Shown here: one piece after another, positions 48,660 through 59,592 of the stretch | Layout: every line of letters starts with the position of its first letter | How positions within the stretch are numbered: the first letter of the stretch is position 1 | From: Henckelia pumila | Taxonomy: Eukaryota > Streptophyta > Magnoliopsida > Lamiales > Gesneriaceae | Length of the DNA stretch: 64,000 bases | Reading direction: 5' to 3' | NCBI RefSeq assembly: GCF_033568475.1 | Contig: NW_027331831.1 | Span: 2,790,001-2,854,000 of the forward strand | Program-made: the position numbers and the translations under genes | Notes under the pieces: model-generated | Database searches by the model: none | What the model saw: only the letters and a program-made list of their open reading frames with translations | Told to the model about the DNA's origin: nothing

Positions 48660-48832
48660 TGTTACAGGTAGATAGAGAGTTACATATTGTGTTACACGTA
48701 CATTACATTTGAAATTACAAAATCATCCCTCCATTTTATTTTTTTGTAAAAAAACTCTTTCAAATATAAATATCAAAAATAATTATGTAATTTTAAATGT
48801 AATATGGGATGCATCGTGTAACCCTCGGTGTA
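48660..48832. mobile_element. MITE, GTTACACGT family, copy 3
   Basis: Left tattgtgttacacgtacatt with ttgaaattacaaaatcatcc; right tgtaattttaaatgtaatat with catcgtgtaaccctcggtgt. Same organisation as 30680-30850. Confidence 0.65.
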
Positions 48833-48906
48833 ATATTTATTTATTAACAAAAGAAACGCAATAATGATGAACAAGAAATCGTTACTAAACGGATATTACC
48901 TGGATT

Positions 48907-50697
48907 TCATTTCTTGGATCTTGAAACCCTTCTTCTCAAAACAATCAACCAAAGCAAACGATAAAGCACGAAGAACGCGAGCAAAATGTAGACATTAGTC
49001 CACCTCTGCAATTCATGGAGCCCTTTCTTCTCCAACACATCGGCCCCATTCACCAAGCAGGTCTTCTTCGTCTCGTCCAACCATACGAAACACCTCGAAA
49101 CCATGCAGGAATACTCGTTAATCGAGAATGCATCCAGCGCGTATTTGTACATGGACAAGTAGTGCATGAAGAGCCAGAACTTGGGTAGGTTGTCTTTCGC
49201 GATGAAGTAGCCGGAGAACAGGAAGAATCCGGCCAGAAGGACTGTCACCAATGAAGTTCCGGCGATGAAATTTGGAGCTACGGAGCTTAAGAACAGGACG
49301 AATGAGTTCGCCATTAGAAGTATGACCCAGATTACCAGAACGAAGTATGCGAACGCTTGCCATGATGCGCAGAGACCCACTAAGAAATAGACTGAAACAG
49401 AGTACAGAAATGCGATCCCGAGTAGGTAGGGGAAGAAAACTAGTGTATTCGCCATGAGATAGGACGACAACCTGTAAACTCCACTCGAGGTTTCTCTCAG
49501 AAGGATCGGTCTTTCGTCGAGGAAGATTGGCAGGGTTTCGGTTGTGGAGGAGAGGAGGAATGTTAGAGTGAAGGCGAAAAGGCCAAATCTCTTCTCAATC
49601 CCTGATTTACCAAGTCCAATGTTTATGTAAATTGTGCCCAATACCAAGCCAACCCCCAAAGCCTGCAAAGTGTTTGTTAAAAGTAACTGCTTTGTTCTGT
49701 AAATGATTTTCCAGAACCTGATGTATAATGTGACTATTTCGTGGAAACTCGAGCTTCTGCATCTTATCTTTTCTTTTGTTTTAGCATTAATTTTGGATTG
49801 AGAAGGGGTAGAATTTACAGGTGATTCTGCTTCCGGGGAAATGGGTTCAGGCTTATGGAGCTGATTCAGTATTTCCATGGCATATTCGAGCGGATTAAGC
49901 TGCGGAGGAACTGAGAATCCATTGCAAAGCAAGAAATCTTGAAGGGAAGAAAGCGTACCGTCGTGCACAACCGTTCCTTTAGCTAGAAGTAGAATCTTAT
50001 CTATGGTGGAAAGAATCTTGAAACTCGGCTGATGAATAGACAGAACAACCGTGCGATGGCGTGAGTCTGCGATTGATCTGAGCGTCTGTATTACATTCAA
50101 AGCTGAGCCACTGTCGAGCCCTGAAGTGGGTTCATCAAGAAGAAGCACCGCCGGGTCATGGAGGAGGCTCAGACCTATAGAAACACGACGCCGTTCCCCG
50201 CCGGAGAGCCCACACGCCATCCTAGTCTCTGCTAAATGTTTGAGGCGGAGCTCATCAAGAAGAGTGGACACAATCCCATATATATCAGAGGTTTTAGGGT
50301 TCAGCAAACTCGCGGAAAAGGCAAATGTTTCAGCCACGGTGAGTAAAGGAAGGCATGCATCATGCTGGGGGACATAAGCTGATAGCTTGCGGAAGGACGA
50401 GGGGTTGATGGGGGAGGAGTTGAGGAGTAGGGAACCACTCGTTGGCGCAGTTCGAGCAGCTAAAATGTCGAGAAGAGTCGATTTCCCAGCGCCACTGGGG
50501 CCGACGATTGCGAGGATCTGAGATGGATATGCGGTAAGGGAGATTTCTCGTAAGATGTAAGTTGGTGGAGTAGGAATGCAAGGTTTGAAGATGAAGCTGA
50601 GGGTGGCGATGGTGGTAGTAGTGGGTTTCGTATAGGAGATGGAGGAGGCTGTGACGGTGTAGGTTTTGTAAGGCTGCGGCGGCGATTCTTTAGCCAT
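48907..50697 (-). CDS. ABCG8: ABCG half-size transporter (ABCG4/ABCG8-like)
   Basis: Intronless 596-residue white-brown-complex half-transporter, which must dimerise to move substrate across a membrane (usually the plasma membrane); the substrate is unknown. The nucleotide-binding domain comes first: Walker A GPSGAGKST (66-74), Q-loop VPQHD (109-113), signature LSGGERRR (164-171), Walker B VLLLDEP (184-190) and H-loop SIHQPS (220-225). A Ser/Pro/Lys-rich linker (about 280-315) leads to six membrane segments with the typical LGTIYINIG, RFGLFAFTLTFLLSSTTETL, DERPILLRE, FFLFSGYFIAKDNLP and YALDAFSINEYSC. The C-terminus is RRRVSRSKK. Close to Arabidopsis ABCG4 and ABCG8, which are also intronless; which of the two is orthologous cannot be settled by eye. 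Length is normal and all catalytic motifs are intact. Confidence 0.95.
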   Translation of the reverse strand: MAKESPPQPYKTYTVTASSISYTKPTTTTIATLSFIFKPCIPTPPTYILREISLTAYPSQILAIVGPSGAGKSTLLDILAARTAPTSGSLLLNSSPINPSSFRKLSAYVPQHDACLPLLTVAETFAFSASLLNPKTSDIYGIVSTLLDELRLKHLAETRMACGLSGGERRRVSIGLSLLHDPAVLLLDEPTSGLDSGSALNVIQTLRSIADSRHRTVVLSIHQPSFKILSTIDKILLLAKGTVVHDGTLSSLQDFLLCNGFSVPPQLNPLEYAMEILNQLHKPEPISPEAESPVNSTPSQSKINAKTKEKIRCRSSSFHEIVTLYIRFWKIIYRTKQLLLTNTLQALGVGLVLGTIYINIGLGKSGIEKRFGLFAFTLTFLLSSTTETLPIFLDERPILLRETSSGVYRLSSYLMANTLVFFPYLLGIAFLYSVSVYFLVGLCASWQAFAYFVLVIWVILLMANSFVLFLSSVAPNFIAGTSLVTVLLAGFFLFSGYFIAKDNLPKFWLFMHYLSMYKYALDAFSINEYSCMVSRCFVWLDETKKTCLVNGADVLEKKGLHELQRWTNVYILLAFFVLYRLLWLIVLRRRVSRSKK

Positions 50698-51050
50698 GGC
50701 GGAGCTGCAAGAGTGATTGAGTGGAAATGAGAGCTAAAAGTTGATGATAGAGAGCTGGGTATTGCTAATGTGGAAGGATACGTTAGTATTTTCCATGCAC
50801 GATTGTGTGAAGAAAAGTAGTGTACATGCCAAGTGGTGATTCTTTTTTTTAATTATTATTTGCATTACATTTGGAAATTCACCTCTAGGCTAGGAGGATT
50901 CAACACTTATATTATATTATATTATATTATATTATATAGTTTTGGATGAACCAATAAGTGGACATGGACCGAGAGGTGAACAACATAACAAAACTCATAT
51001 ATATTACCACAACAAATATACGTTGATTTGAGGCTGAGAATAATCATATG

Positions 51051-51140
51051 AACATTGGCCGTATTTTATGTAGTTTAACATAATGCTTCTGATTTAACAT
51101 TGGCCGTATTTTATGTAGTTTAACATAATGCTTCTGATTT
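51051..51140. repeat. Perfect 45-bp tandem duplication
   Basis: aacattggccgtattttatg and the following 25 bases (to ctgattt) occur at 51051-51095 and again at 51096-51140 without a difference, indicating a recent event. Confidence 0.95.
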
Positions 51141-51928
51141 TGTTGAGTGATCTTTTTTCAAAGAAAATGATTATTCAAAATATTTATTTATTTTTGTTTA
51201 ATTCGCTGAAAATTAAAGTTAATAAGTTTTGATTCTTATAATGTTAATTGAGCTGCATCGCACTAAAATTTCTGGATTCATCTCCATTTGGTTGGATTAT
51301 ATGATATGGGTTCATCCAGTTATGTCACACACACATATAGACTGATAACTTTATTTATATATAGTGAAGTTGAAGGATGGATGTGCACTAAAGTACTGTA
51401 GGTTGTTTCCTTGTGCTCAGATGAGTCCATGCTGTAGGTTTAGCTGTAGAGTCACGGGGACACTACATATATAACATCACGCATCTTCACACTGTTATTT
51501 TTTGTTTTTTAGCTAGCTCGTCCCTATGTTGATTGATTCTCCTTTTCTTCACCTTCTATGTAATATTTGCATAACATAACATTATTTGAAAATCAAGAAA
51601 AATCTAGGGTTAATGTTGGTATTGGATTAAAGGATTTGATTTGAAGAGAATGAGATGGAACGAGGATTTGGAAAATGAACTTGAAATAACACCTTTCTTG
51701 GATGAATTTTACATCCATCTTAATATATAACAATTGCGTTTATATATATAATGAAAGAAATGTGAGTTTGGTATATACTAAAAAAATGCATGCAAGCCAG
51801 CATGCTTCAAATCCTTTCATCCAAGTGCATTTGCGCTGAATGAGAGGATTTGATTTGGAATAAAAAATCTGATGAATAAATTTGAAATAATAATGTCAGC
51901 ACAATTTCAAATCTAGCATAATTATTCA

Positions 51929-53420
51929 GAGTTATTCGCATAAAACACTCATGTGAAATATTGAAAATGTACACTTTTCCCCTGTGAAATTTTAATTTTT
52001 AATAGACATCTTCAATTATGACCTTTTAAAAAATTAGCACACTCGCCCCTTCAGATAGGGGATTGTTGCGCACGCACCCCTCATGCGACTGGGCAAAGAT
52101 TTTGATATTTTTTTGCACAAAATATCCCTGTGAAATATTAAAAATGCATATTTGACCCGTGTGAAAATAATTTTAAACCCATAATACACAATTTTTATTA
52201 AAATATAATTATAAAATATTTAGCTAACATTTTTCGTTTTATTAATTTTATTTTTAATTTTTAAAATATTATGATTATATAATTATTTTCTAAAAAATAT
52301 TATTATTTTTTCTTGTTATCATTATTTTATTAAACTTTCTTCTTGTTTCCAACTTCTCCATTAAAAATGCATTCATAAACGAGATTTAAATATCTAAAAA
52401 TACCAAAATATTAAATCAAAATGATAATTTCATCCATATTACTTTTCAATTTAGAATTATAGATTTTTGAACCAAAATCTAATTTTTTTAAAATGCATTG
52501 CAGAATTTACATTAAATAATAATATACAATATTTATTAAGATCTAATTATAAAATATTTTTCAAACATTTTTAATTTTATTTATTTTTATTTTTTATTTT
52601 AAATTTATAATTTTTAATTAATTTATTTCTAAAAAAATTATTATTTTATCTCGTTATTATTATTTTATCAAATCACTTTGTGTTTTCAGTTTCTTCATTA
52701 AATATGATTCATAAATAAGGATTTAAATATCTAAAAATACCAAAATATTGAACCAAATGACAAGTTCATGAATGTTACTTTTTTGATTTAGAATTATATA
52801 AGCATGTTATTTTTTTATTATTATTTATTACAAATTGTGCAATGCATATTCTCGAAAAATTTAAATTTTGGTTCAATAATATATGATCCTAAATCGAAAA
52901 AACAATATGTTTGAACTTATCGGCTTAGTTCAATATTTTGGTATTTGAAATTATTTAAATACTTGTTTATGAATGCATGTTTAATGAAAAATTTGGAAAT
53001 ACGAAGTGAGTTTAATAAAATAATGATAACAAGATAAATTAATAATATTTTTAGAAAATAATTAATTAATGATAATACATTAAAATAAAAAATAAAAAAT
53101 AATAAAACAAAAAATGTTTGCTTAATATTTATATTTGGATTTTATTAAAAATTATATATTATGGATTGAATAGATTTAAAAATTATTTTTACAGAGGTTA
53201 AAAATAAATGTTTAATATTTTACAGGGGTATTTGGTGAAAAAAAAAATATCAAAATCTTTGCCCAATCACATGAGGGGCGCGTGCGCAACAATCACTCAT
53301 CTGAAGGAGCGAGTATATTAATTTTTTAAAAGATCAGGGTTGACGATGCTTATTAAAATTTTACAAAGAAAAATGTGCAATTTCAATATTTCACAAGGGT
53401 GTTTGATGCAAATAAACTCT
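51929..53420. mobile_element. Long-arm foldback element, Mutator-like
   Basis: Arms of about 590 bp, 51929-52515 and 52830-53420, are inverted copies. Left agagttattcgcataaaaca pairs with the complement of right gcaaataaactct. Left gattgttgcgcacgcacccc pairs with the complement of ggggcgcgtgcgcaacaatc, and gggcaaagattttgatattt is found in both arms. Between them (about 52520-52800) lies a further direct copy of the inner half of the left arm. Flanks are AATTATTCA (51920-51928) and AATTATTTA (53421-53429), a 9-bp duplication with one mismatch, as expected for Mutator-type insertion. No transposase ORF. The arms have diverged noticeably, so the insertion is not recent. Confidence 0.8.
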
Positions 53421-53726
53421 AATTATTTATATGGTTGCATCTCCATGGATTATCCGTCATATTTTAGCTTCCTCATGAACCTGAAATGGGCCAAGGCCCA
53501 TTTGAATCTGACCCTATCTCATCTTCAATTCTCCGTTGGGCTGGAAATATAATTTTCTTGGTCGAGCCCACTAAGCCGACACGTTGCTCCATCTCGGTTC
53601 GTTTCCCGAAACCTCAGCCCTCGTTTCAAAATCATCACTTCCACTTGGAAACATCGCAAAAGGCGCCGAAGTAAACTTTCAAACGACATACAGTGCGGCG
53701 GCGCGTGAAATCTGAAACCAGCGGCC

Positions 53727-56613
53727 ATGTCTGATCACGAGAAGAACGAATCCAACGCTGAATCAGTGATCGATCAGATCACGGAGAAACTTCACGGCCA
53801 CGGTTCATCTTCGTCGTCAGATTCGGACGATGATAAGGACATCAAATCTTCTGCCGCAGCAACGAAGGCCAAGATTTATCGTCTCTTCGGCCGCGAGAAG
53901 CCTGTCCACAAGGTTCTAGGAGGTGGAAAACGTACGCATTTCGTATTCTCTATACTCTCCAATGGTTTTATCATCGATATGCGTTAGATGTGATATTGTT
54001 CGTTTTTTTATACAACGGTTTCTGGAATTGAGGTTATTGGATTGGTTTCGTTGGTGCATATATATATTTATCAAATTGCATTTATTAGTGGTGTTCGTAC
54101 TTCGTGTTGATATTAAGGATGTGTTTTATAGAAATTTCATTTACTTTTAGTTGTATGTTGCGAGATGTTTCTAAAAGAAACTACCTGTGAAGTGTTAGCA
54201 AAATTATCAAGAACAAACAACCTCTATCTTTTAAGACAGATTTGCCCCGTCTAGGTGCTAACGGGATCGGCGCAAAATGTGTCCCAAGATACCAAGATAG
54301 AACGCTGATCAACTTCGAGTAGCAAGAACTTTGAACAGAAGTGTTGTAAGAAACTTCAGATGCAGAAGTATTCAGAAGAGAAGAGAATGAGTGAATTGGT
54401 GAGTATGAATGCAAGTGGGGCGATCACAGAAGAGAATGAGTGAATTGGTGAGTATAAATGCAAGTGGTGCGATCTATAAATTTATAGACGTTGGACAGTT
54501 GCATGCGGACGGATGCATCAGTTGGATGTCGGCCTGAAGAGACGCACCGGTTAAGCCGAAATGACGCACTAGTTCGGACCAAAAGTCACGCCCGTTCGGG
54601 CTGGATGGTTGCACTGATTCGGAAGCAAAAATAAATATTTATTTGATTTTTGTTCAAAAAAGCTATATTATGTCATAGCCCAGCCCACGCCCGTGCCGAG
54701 CCGGTCGGACGGCGGCGCGCGCGTGTGGCTAATGGTTCGAACCTAGCCTAGACTAGGTCCGCTCCCCTTAACAAAGATGGCTATCCCTTGGGCCCCAACC
54801 CATTGTCTCAATTTAGGCTATATATTTAGACATATATTCCCACATTTTACCAATGTGGGACAATGAGCATTTATCACATTCACCACCAATTTCCCAACAT
54901 TTGTCCAAACAAATTTTCCAACATGAAGAAGTTACCACTCTTGAATGTTACACTTGAACATACACGGAGAACATAGATAGATACATATACGTGTTGTTTC
55001 CCATGACCAATTCAGTGAGATTTTTAGGAGGGAGTTTGTACTTTGGGACTTATAATACGTTAGAAATCATTGTTCCAGAACTTTAATTCTTTGTAGGTGC
55101 ACTGATACTAGTTTCGAACTTTATCAACGCCCACATTCTTCTAATGGTTTCAGTTCTGTAGAGAAAAGTGAGGCTATGATTCTATTCAAAAACAGAAAGA
55201 TTACATTGTTTCCGCGTTCGACGATGTAAACTGCTTTCAGTTTCACGAATATTTGTTGTGAATTAACCTTACATGCTCCGGTGCTGATTACATAATCCCT
55301 GTAATTTACTGGAGGATTGGTTTTTGTTGCATATATATGCTTTGAAACTGTCAAAGAAATGCCTCTTAAAAGAGTGTTAATCCTGTAACTGATTTCTTTT
55401 ACCTCTGAAATGGTTTATGGACCCCTTTAGAGTATAATTTGTGAGTCTAGAGTAAGAAGAGTCATATGGCATTGTGGCTGCTTTTCATATATAGGCATAT
55501 ATAATAGGGAGCATGCATTCATAATTTTTAAGTTCATTATTAAATTTTATTTTTTGCAATCTGACGTTGATATTTTATGGCAGCTGCTGATATTTTCCTA
55601 TGGAGAGACAAGAGAATTTCCGGTGGTCTTATTGGTGTTGCCACCACGGTTTGGGTGCTCTTTGAATTGCTTGAATACCACTTGCTCTCACTAGTGTGCC
55701 ATATCCTCATTCTCGCCCTGGCAATCCTTTTCCTTTGGTCAAATGCATCCACCTTTATTAATAAGTATGCTTCTAAACTGGCCAAGAAAGCTTACTATTG
55801 ATGGCTTTTCTATACATCTTCTTACTTTGTTGTTTCATTATGCGTGATAGGTCTCCACCTAAGATCCCAGAAGTCATTCTTCCCGAGGATATAGTCCTGG
55901 GTGTAGCTTCTGCCCTTCGTATTGAATTCAACCGAGCTTGTTCCATCTTTCGAGATATTGCACGTGGGAAAGATCTGAAGAAATTCCTTGCTGTACGTGA
56001 ATCTATTTGTTCTTACTTCATAACGAAACATTAATAGTGCTAAATGAACACATCTTAGCCCTAGGCGTCAAACTTTTGTAGTTGCTTAATCTTTTGTTGT
56101 CAAAATTATTAGATTAAGAATAGGTCTCATGTACAATGGTCTCCCGAATATAGTTCTTTCGGTGTATACCTGTATTCAAAAATAATATTTTTGACAACTT
56201 TTTACTCAAGTAGTCAATAGCTTATCTATTAATAGTTTGAAATCCCATTCTGGCTGTTAGGTGATCGCTGGCCTGTGGATATTATCCTCTCTGGGGAGTT
56301 GCTGCAACTTCTTGACCTTATTTTACATCGGTAATCAGCTTTCTCCCTATCATCTCTTTAGATAATGGCTGTTATCGAATTGTAAGCTATGCTATTACTA
56401 TTTCCTCATCGAGTTTTCTCTTCATTCCTGTATTCACTTTCGAAAATAGGTATCATTTTGCTGCACACCGTGCCTGTGATTTACGAGAAATACGATGATA
56501 AGATCGATGCTTTTGCTGAGAAAGCTGAGGCAGAGTTGAAGATACAATATGCCGCGTTCAACGTCAAGGTTTTGAGTAAACTTCCAAAAGGTCTGAAAGA
56601 CAAGCTTCCTTAA
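53727..56613 (+). CDS. RTNLB: Reticulon-like protein B (RTNLB)
   Basis: 253-residue ER membrane-shaping protein. Exons: 53727-53931, 55584-55764, 55851-55992, 56261-56330, 56450-56613; 762 nt, in frame. N-terminus acidic/serine-rich ([16 protein letters not shown]), then [20 protein letters not shown], the usual entry of plant reticulon domains. Two long hydrophobic hairpins: [20 protein letters not shown] with [20 protein letters not shown], and [20 protein letters not shown] with [19 protein letters not shown]. Between them is [21 protein letters not shown]-terminal [11 protein letters not shown]. Domain order and length match RTNLB1-8 class proteins. It is the only plus-strand gene in the window. 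Intron 1 is 1652 bp and contains a solo LTR. Confidence 0.96.
54193..54923. mobile_element. Solo LTR in RTNLB intron 1
   Basis: Fossil 731-bp solo LTR with TGTTAG...CCAACA ends and a perfect 5-bp target-site duplication TGAAG (54188-54192 and 54924-54928). Read on the minus strand it begins TGTTGGAAAATTTGTTTGG and contains cccacattgg, a spelling common in Copia-type LTRs. Inside, a block of about 45 bp containing agagaatgagtgaattggtg is duplicated in tandem. No internal retroelement region remains, consistent with LTR-LTR recombination. Confidence 0.85.
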
Positions 56614-57634
56614 ATCTTGTAGAGTGATGGTATTAGTTTTTCACAGTGGGAGGTTAGGTATCTATATGTTCTAATTTAGTGATTTTGTTGTCGTGTCTGA
56701 TAGAATCCATATTCACTGTGTTTTTTGATCGCTAAGCCTCTGATTTCAAATTTTAAGTTAATGTTATGGAGTTTTTTTGCCACTAAATTGCTTGATTTGA
56801 ATTGCGACGGCAACAATTTCCATTCATTTTATATATTTATATTTATATAATATAATATATAAGAACTTTATTTAATTGAATTGCCCGAGTTAATCGCCGT
56901 TACGTATAAAACTCACGTTGTAAAAATGTATAGACTATGCCCATTTACAAAGATGGAAGAACAAAAATATGACAATACCTTAATATGTGAAATTCGAGTG
57001 CACTACATGCCTACATGTAATACTCTAATTCTTGCATAAATTTAAATGGGATTGATCGCACTTTGTGTACTTCTAAAGCACCCTTTTGGTACATGTTGGG
57101 ATGATGAATACTTTGTAAATAACAAGTCGAGATAGAATTTTAGTTAAATATTATATGAAAAACAAATATTTGTAATTATTTAATTTAATATCTTGGACGA
57201 AACAACTTAATTGATTTTAATATCTTCGAGACCTCTATATAGGGTCTCTTGGTTCTCAAAAATTGACTCATTGAACAAACAATGCTGATCCAAATCTGGC
57301 TTAACTTTAAGCAATTGTTATGTTTGCGCAACACTAAAAAAAAATCTTTCATTTTTACAAGCTAAATCAACATTTTCCAAAAAAAAAAAAAACAATTTAA
57401 GTTGAGTAAATTGTCTGATAATTGAGTTCGAAACTTATTTTAGCTACGCATGAAGTATTCTGAAATGATTATATATCTAATTGATAAAGAGATTATCTTT
57501 GATTGTCATAACAAAACATAGTAAGGCAAACTTTCTGGAATCGAAAAAAAATTGTTATTATTGATTATTTAGTTTGAACCCAGAATTTAGCAGGAAAAAA
57601 AAAACCCAAAATGAAGATGAAGGAAATGAAAAAT
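56614..57634. other. Convergent intergenic region between RTNLB and SDHAF4
   Basis: About 1 kb between the 3' ends of two convergent genes. AT-rich, and no MITE or coding signal recognised. The first about 150 bp is likely RTNLB 3' UTR. Confidence 0.5.
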
Positions 57635-57940
57635 TCAGAAATCGGAGCACCGACCGTTCTTTTCCCAATCACCGTACCGAGTTGGCTCGGGGCCCCTCGG
57701 TCCTCCAATCTCGCCGGTCTCTTTGTTCATCCATTCCTCAACCTCATTTTCCTCGGTTTTCGAATTATGTTTCTCTTCATCCTCCATCTGCATCTGTGTT
57801 TTCTCTTTGGTTTCTGGATCTGATTCTTCCCTTTTCCCTAAATTATGTGCCGTTGAACACATGAAGCGGCGAATTGCAGAGTCTGCGAACTCGGATCTGA
57901 CGATTGCTGGTCGGAAAACACGGCTTAAATTGCTGGCCAT
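57635..57940 (-). CDS. SDHAF4: Succinate dehydrogenase assembly factor 4
   Basis: Intronless 101-residue mitochondrial matrix chaperone that helps assemble the flavoprotein subunit of complex II. The N-terminal about 35 residues ([20 protein letters not shown]) are Arg/Ser-rich without early acids, fitting a mitochondrial presequence. A charged linker ([20 protein letters not shown]) leads to the diagnostic C-terminal SDHAF4 motif: [20 protein letters not shown] followed by [10 protein letters not shown] at the end. Length matches plant homologues. Convergent with RTNLB. Confidence 0.96.
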   Translation of the reverse strand: MASNLSRVFRPAIVRSEFADSAIRRFMCSTAHNLGKREESDPETKEKTQMQMEDEEKHNSKTEENEVEEWMNKETGEIGGPRGPEPTRYGDWEKNGRCSDF

Positions 57941-59592
57941 TTTCTGATTCTCCTCAAATTTTCAGGTTTGGAGTTCGAAGTTTCTGGTAGAAGAAGTGGT
58001 TCGAGAATTGATTTTAGAAGATCTCACCGTGTACAATTTGGCAAAATGAAGCCGAGCGGCGCCGCCGCCGCCAACAATTTGGCGGTACAATAAACTTGCT
58101 AATACTTGGGTTGTATTTTCAAGGAAAAAAATTCTTGCTTCATGCCCGACTATATGGGCTGGGTGGTTCACGTCATATTAGTCTGTTCCGTTGGAACCAG
58201 TCCGATCGGCCCAAATTAAAACCAGTATACGCCAAACATGACGGGCTTTAATGGGCCCTACATCAAAACTGGTCTGGGCCGTAGGTGGACCAGGGAAAAT
58301 GAAAGTTAGACATGTATGAGGTGGCCTAGACCACGTCATAACTGAGACTAATTTAGGGTTCCCTGATCCAAACTGTGAAAATTTTAACCTACCCCATGTG
58401 TATGGTACCATGGGACAGATGTATGTTTGTTTGCTAGGCTTTTAATTTTTAATTGACCACCTTAAAATTTTAAAAATTAAGTTCGATATGTTTTTTTTTT
58501 AATTTTTATGACAGTTTGATTCGGTTTAGTACATGCTACCCGCAGGGTACTACCCTGCGAGTGATGTGACAGATCATGATTGGTTAAAATCAGTGGACCC
58601 TACGTGGAACCCATTGATTTTATCCAATCATGATCCGCCACGCCACGGGCAGGGTAGTTCGACCTTACCGTTTGATTCATGTGTTTTTAAGTAATTAATA
58701 ATTAATTAGTTACAAAGCAAGTTTATACGTTTTATTATTTTCGTTTAGGCAAAAATACTGAGATGAGTTACTTGTAAAAATTCTTAAACTCTTCTAAAAT
58801 CTTTAAAAATATAAAAGATCTCATAAATTGATAAAACGAAGTATACAAAACAAGTATATTCCAACACAATCAAATTCAATGCGTTCAGTTATTTTACACA
58901 TCAAAATCAATAACTCAAAAATAAATATTGATTTGATTCTTGTAACAATATTTGATATTTTGTAGGCGAATAATTTTAGCAACAATTAATAAATTCCTCT
59001 GTAACAATGACTTTAGGATAGTATCTCATATCCCAGTCTTAGTTCATTAATTTTTCGCAATAGGTTTCGGCTTCAAATTCAAAAATATATAGAAAATTTC
59101 TCCTAGCATGTATTTGATGAATGATTCATATAGCAACCTACGTGTAATTTGATTCAACAGTCACCCCAATCTAAAATTTCTATCCAAATCTATATGTGGC
59201 AAGTGAAATAATGAATGGTTTACAATTTGTATTAATTTTACAAATATAACAAATTTACAATAAATGAGAGCCACTACCATACGCAGACACATCATAAAAA
59301 AACACACTTGGATTGTACTTAGCTTCTAAGTTCTAAATGGCAATGGTATATCATTTCTAGCAGCAGCTCCCTATAAACCCCCTAACTCATGATTTTCCAT
59401 CAAGAATTCAATCAAATATACAAAAGCCTAGGCAATCAAACGTTTTGCATTTGAATTCAAGTTTAATGATCAACAATTGGACGAAGGTTTTCGCATTGGT
59501 TTTGTTCCAGGAATTCTTTTTTCTCTTGCAACTGTTGCACATCAGGAAACAAATGTTGTCTTCCAATGTCAAAATTGGAAAAGTTCGACCTT
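57941..59592. other. Intergenic: SDHAF4 upstream and AAA ATPase 3' flank
   Basis: SDHAF4 5' leader and promoter lie in 57941-58200. Contains the hairpin MITE at 58530-58672. The right end is probably 3' UTR of the AAA ATPase gene. No other gene seen. Confidence 0.55.
58530..58672. mobile_element. Hairpin MITE with CAGGGTA ends
   Basis: Outer arms tacccgcagggtactaccct and ggcagggtagttcgac. Inner arms gatcatgattggttaaaatc and gattttatccaatcatgatc are almost perfect inverted repeats around a short loop near 58605. About 140 bp. Confidence 0.8.

Larger units (their letters stand above)
45023..48906. other. Intergenic with MITEs, ABCG 3' flank
   Basis: No gene. Contains the SINE-like relic at 46060-46262, MITEs at 47104-47275, 47500-47660 and 48660-48832, and AT microsatellites. 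Near 47390-47450, read on the minus strand, a box-B-like gagttcgagaccc suggests another degraded tRNA-derived element. Confidence 0.55.
50698..53726. other. Shared upstream region of ABCG and RTNLB genes
   Basis: The two genes are divergently transcribed from this 3.0 kb spacer. It contains a 45-bp tandem duplication and a 1.5 kb foldback element, leaving about 300 bp immediately upstream of the RTNLB ATG for its promoter and leader. No coding sequence recognised. Confidence 0.6.
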
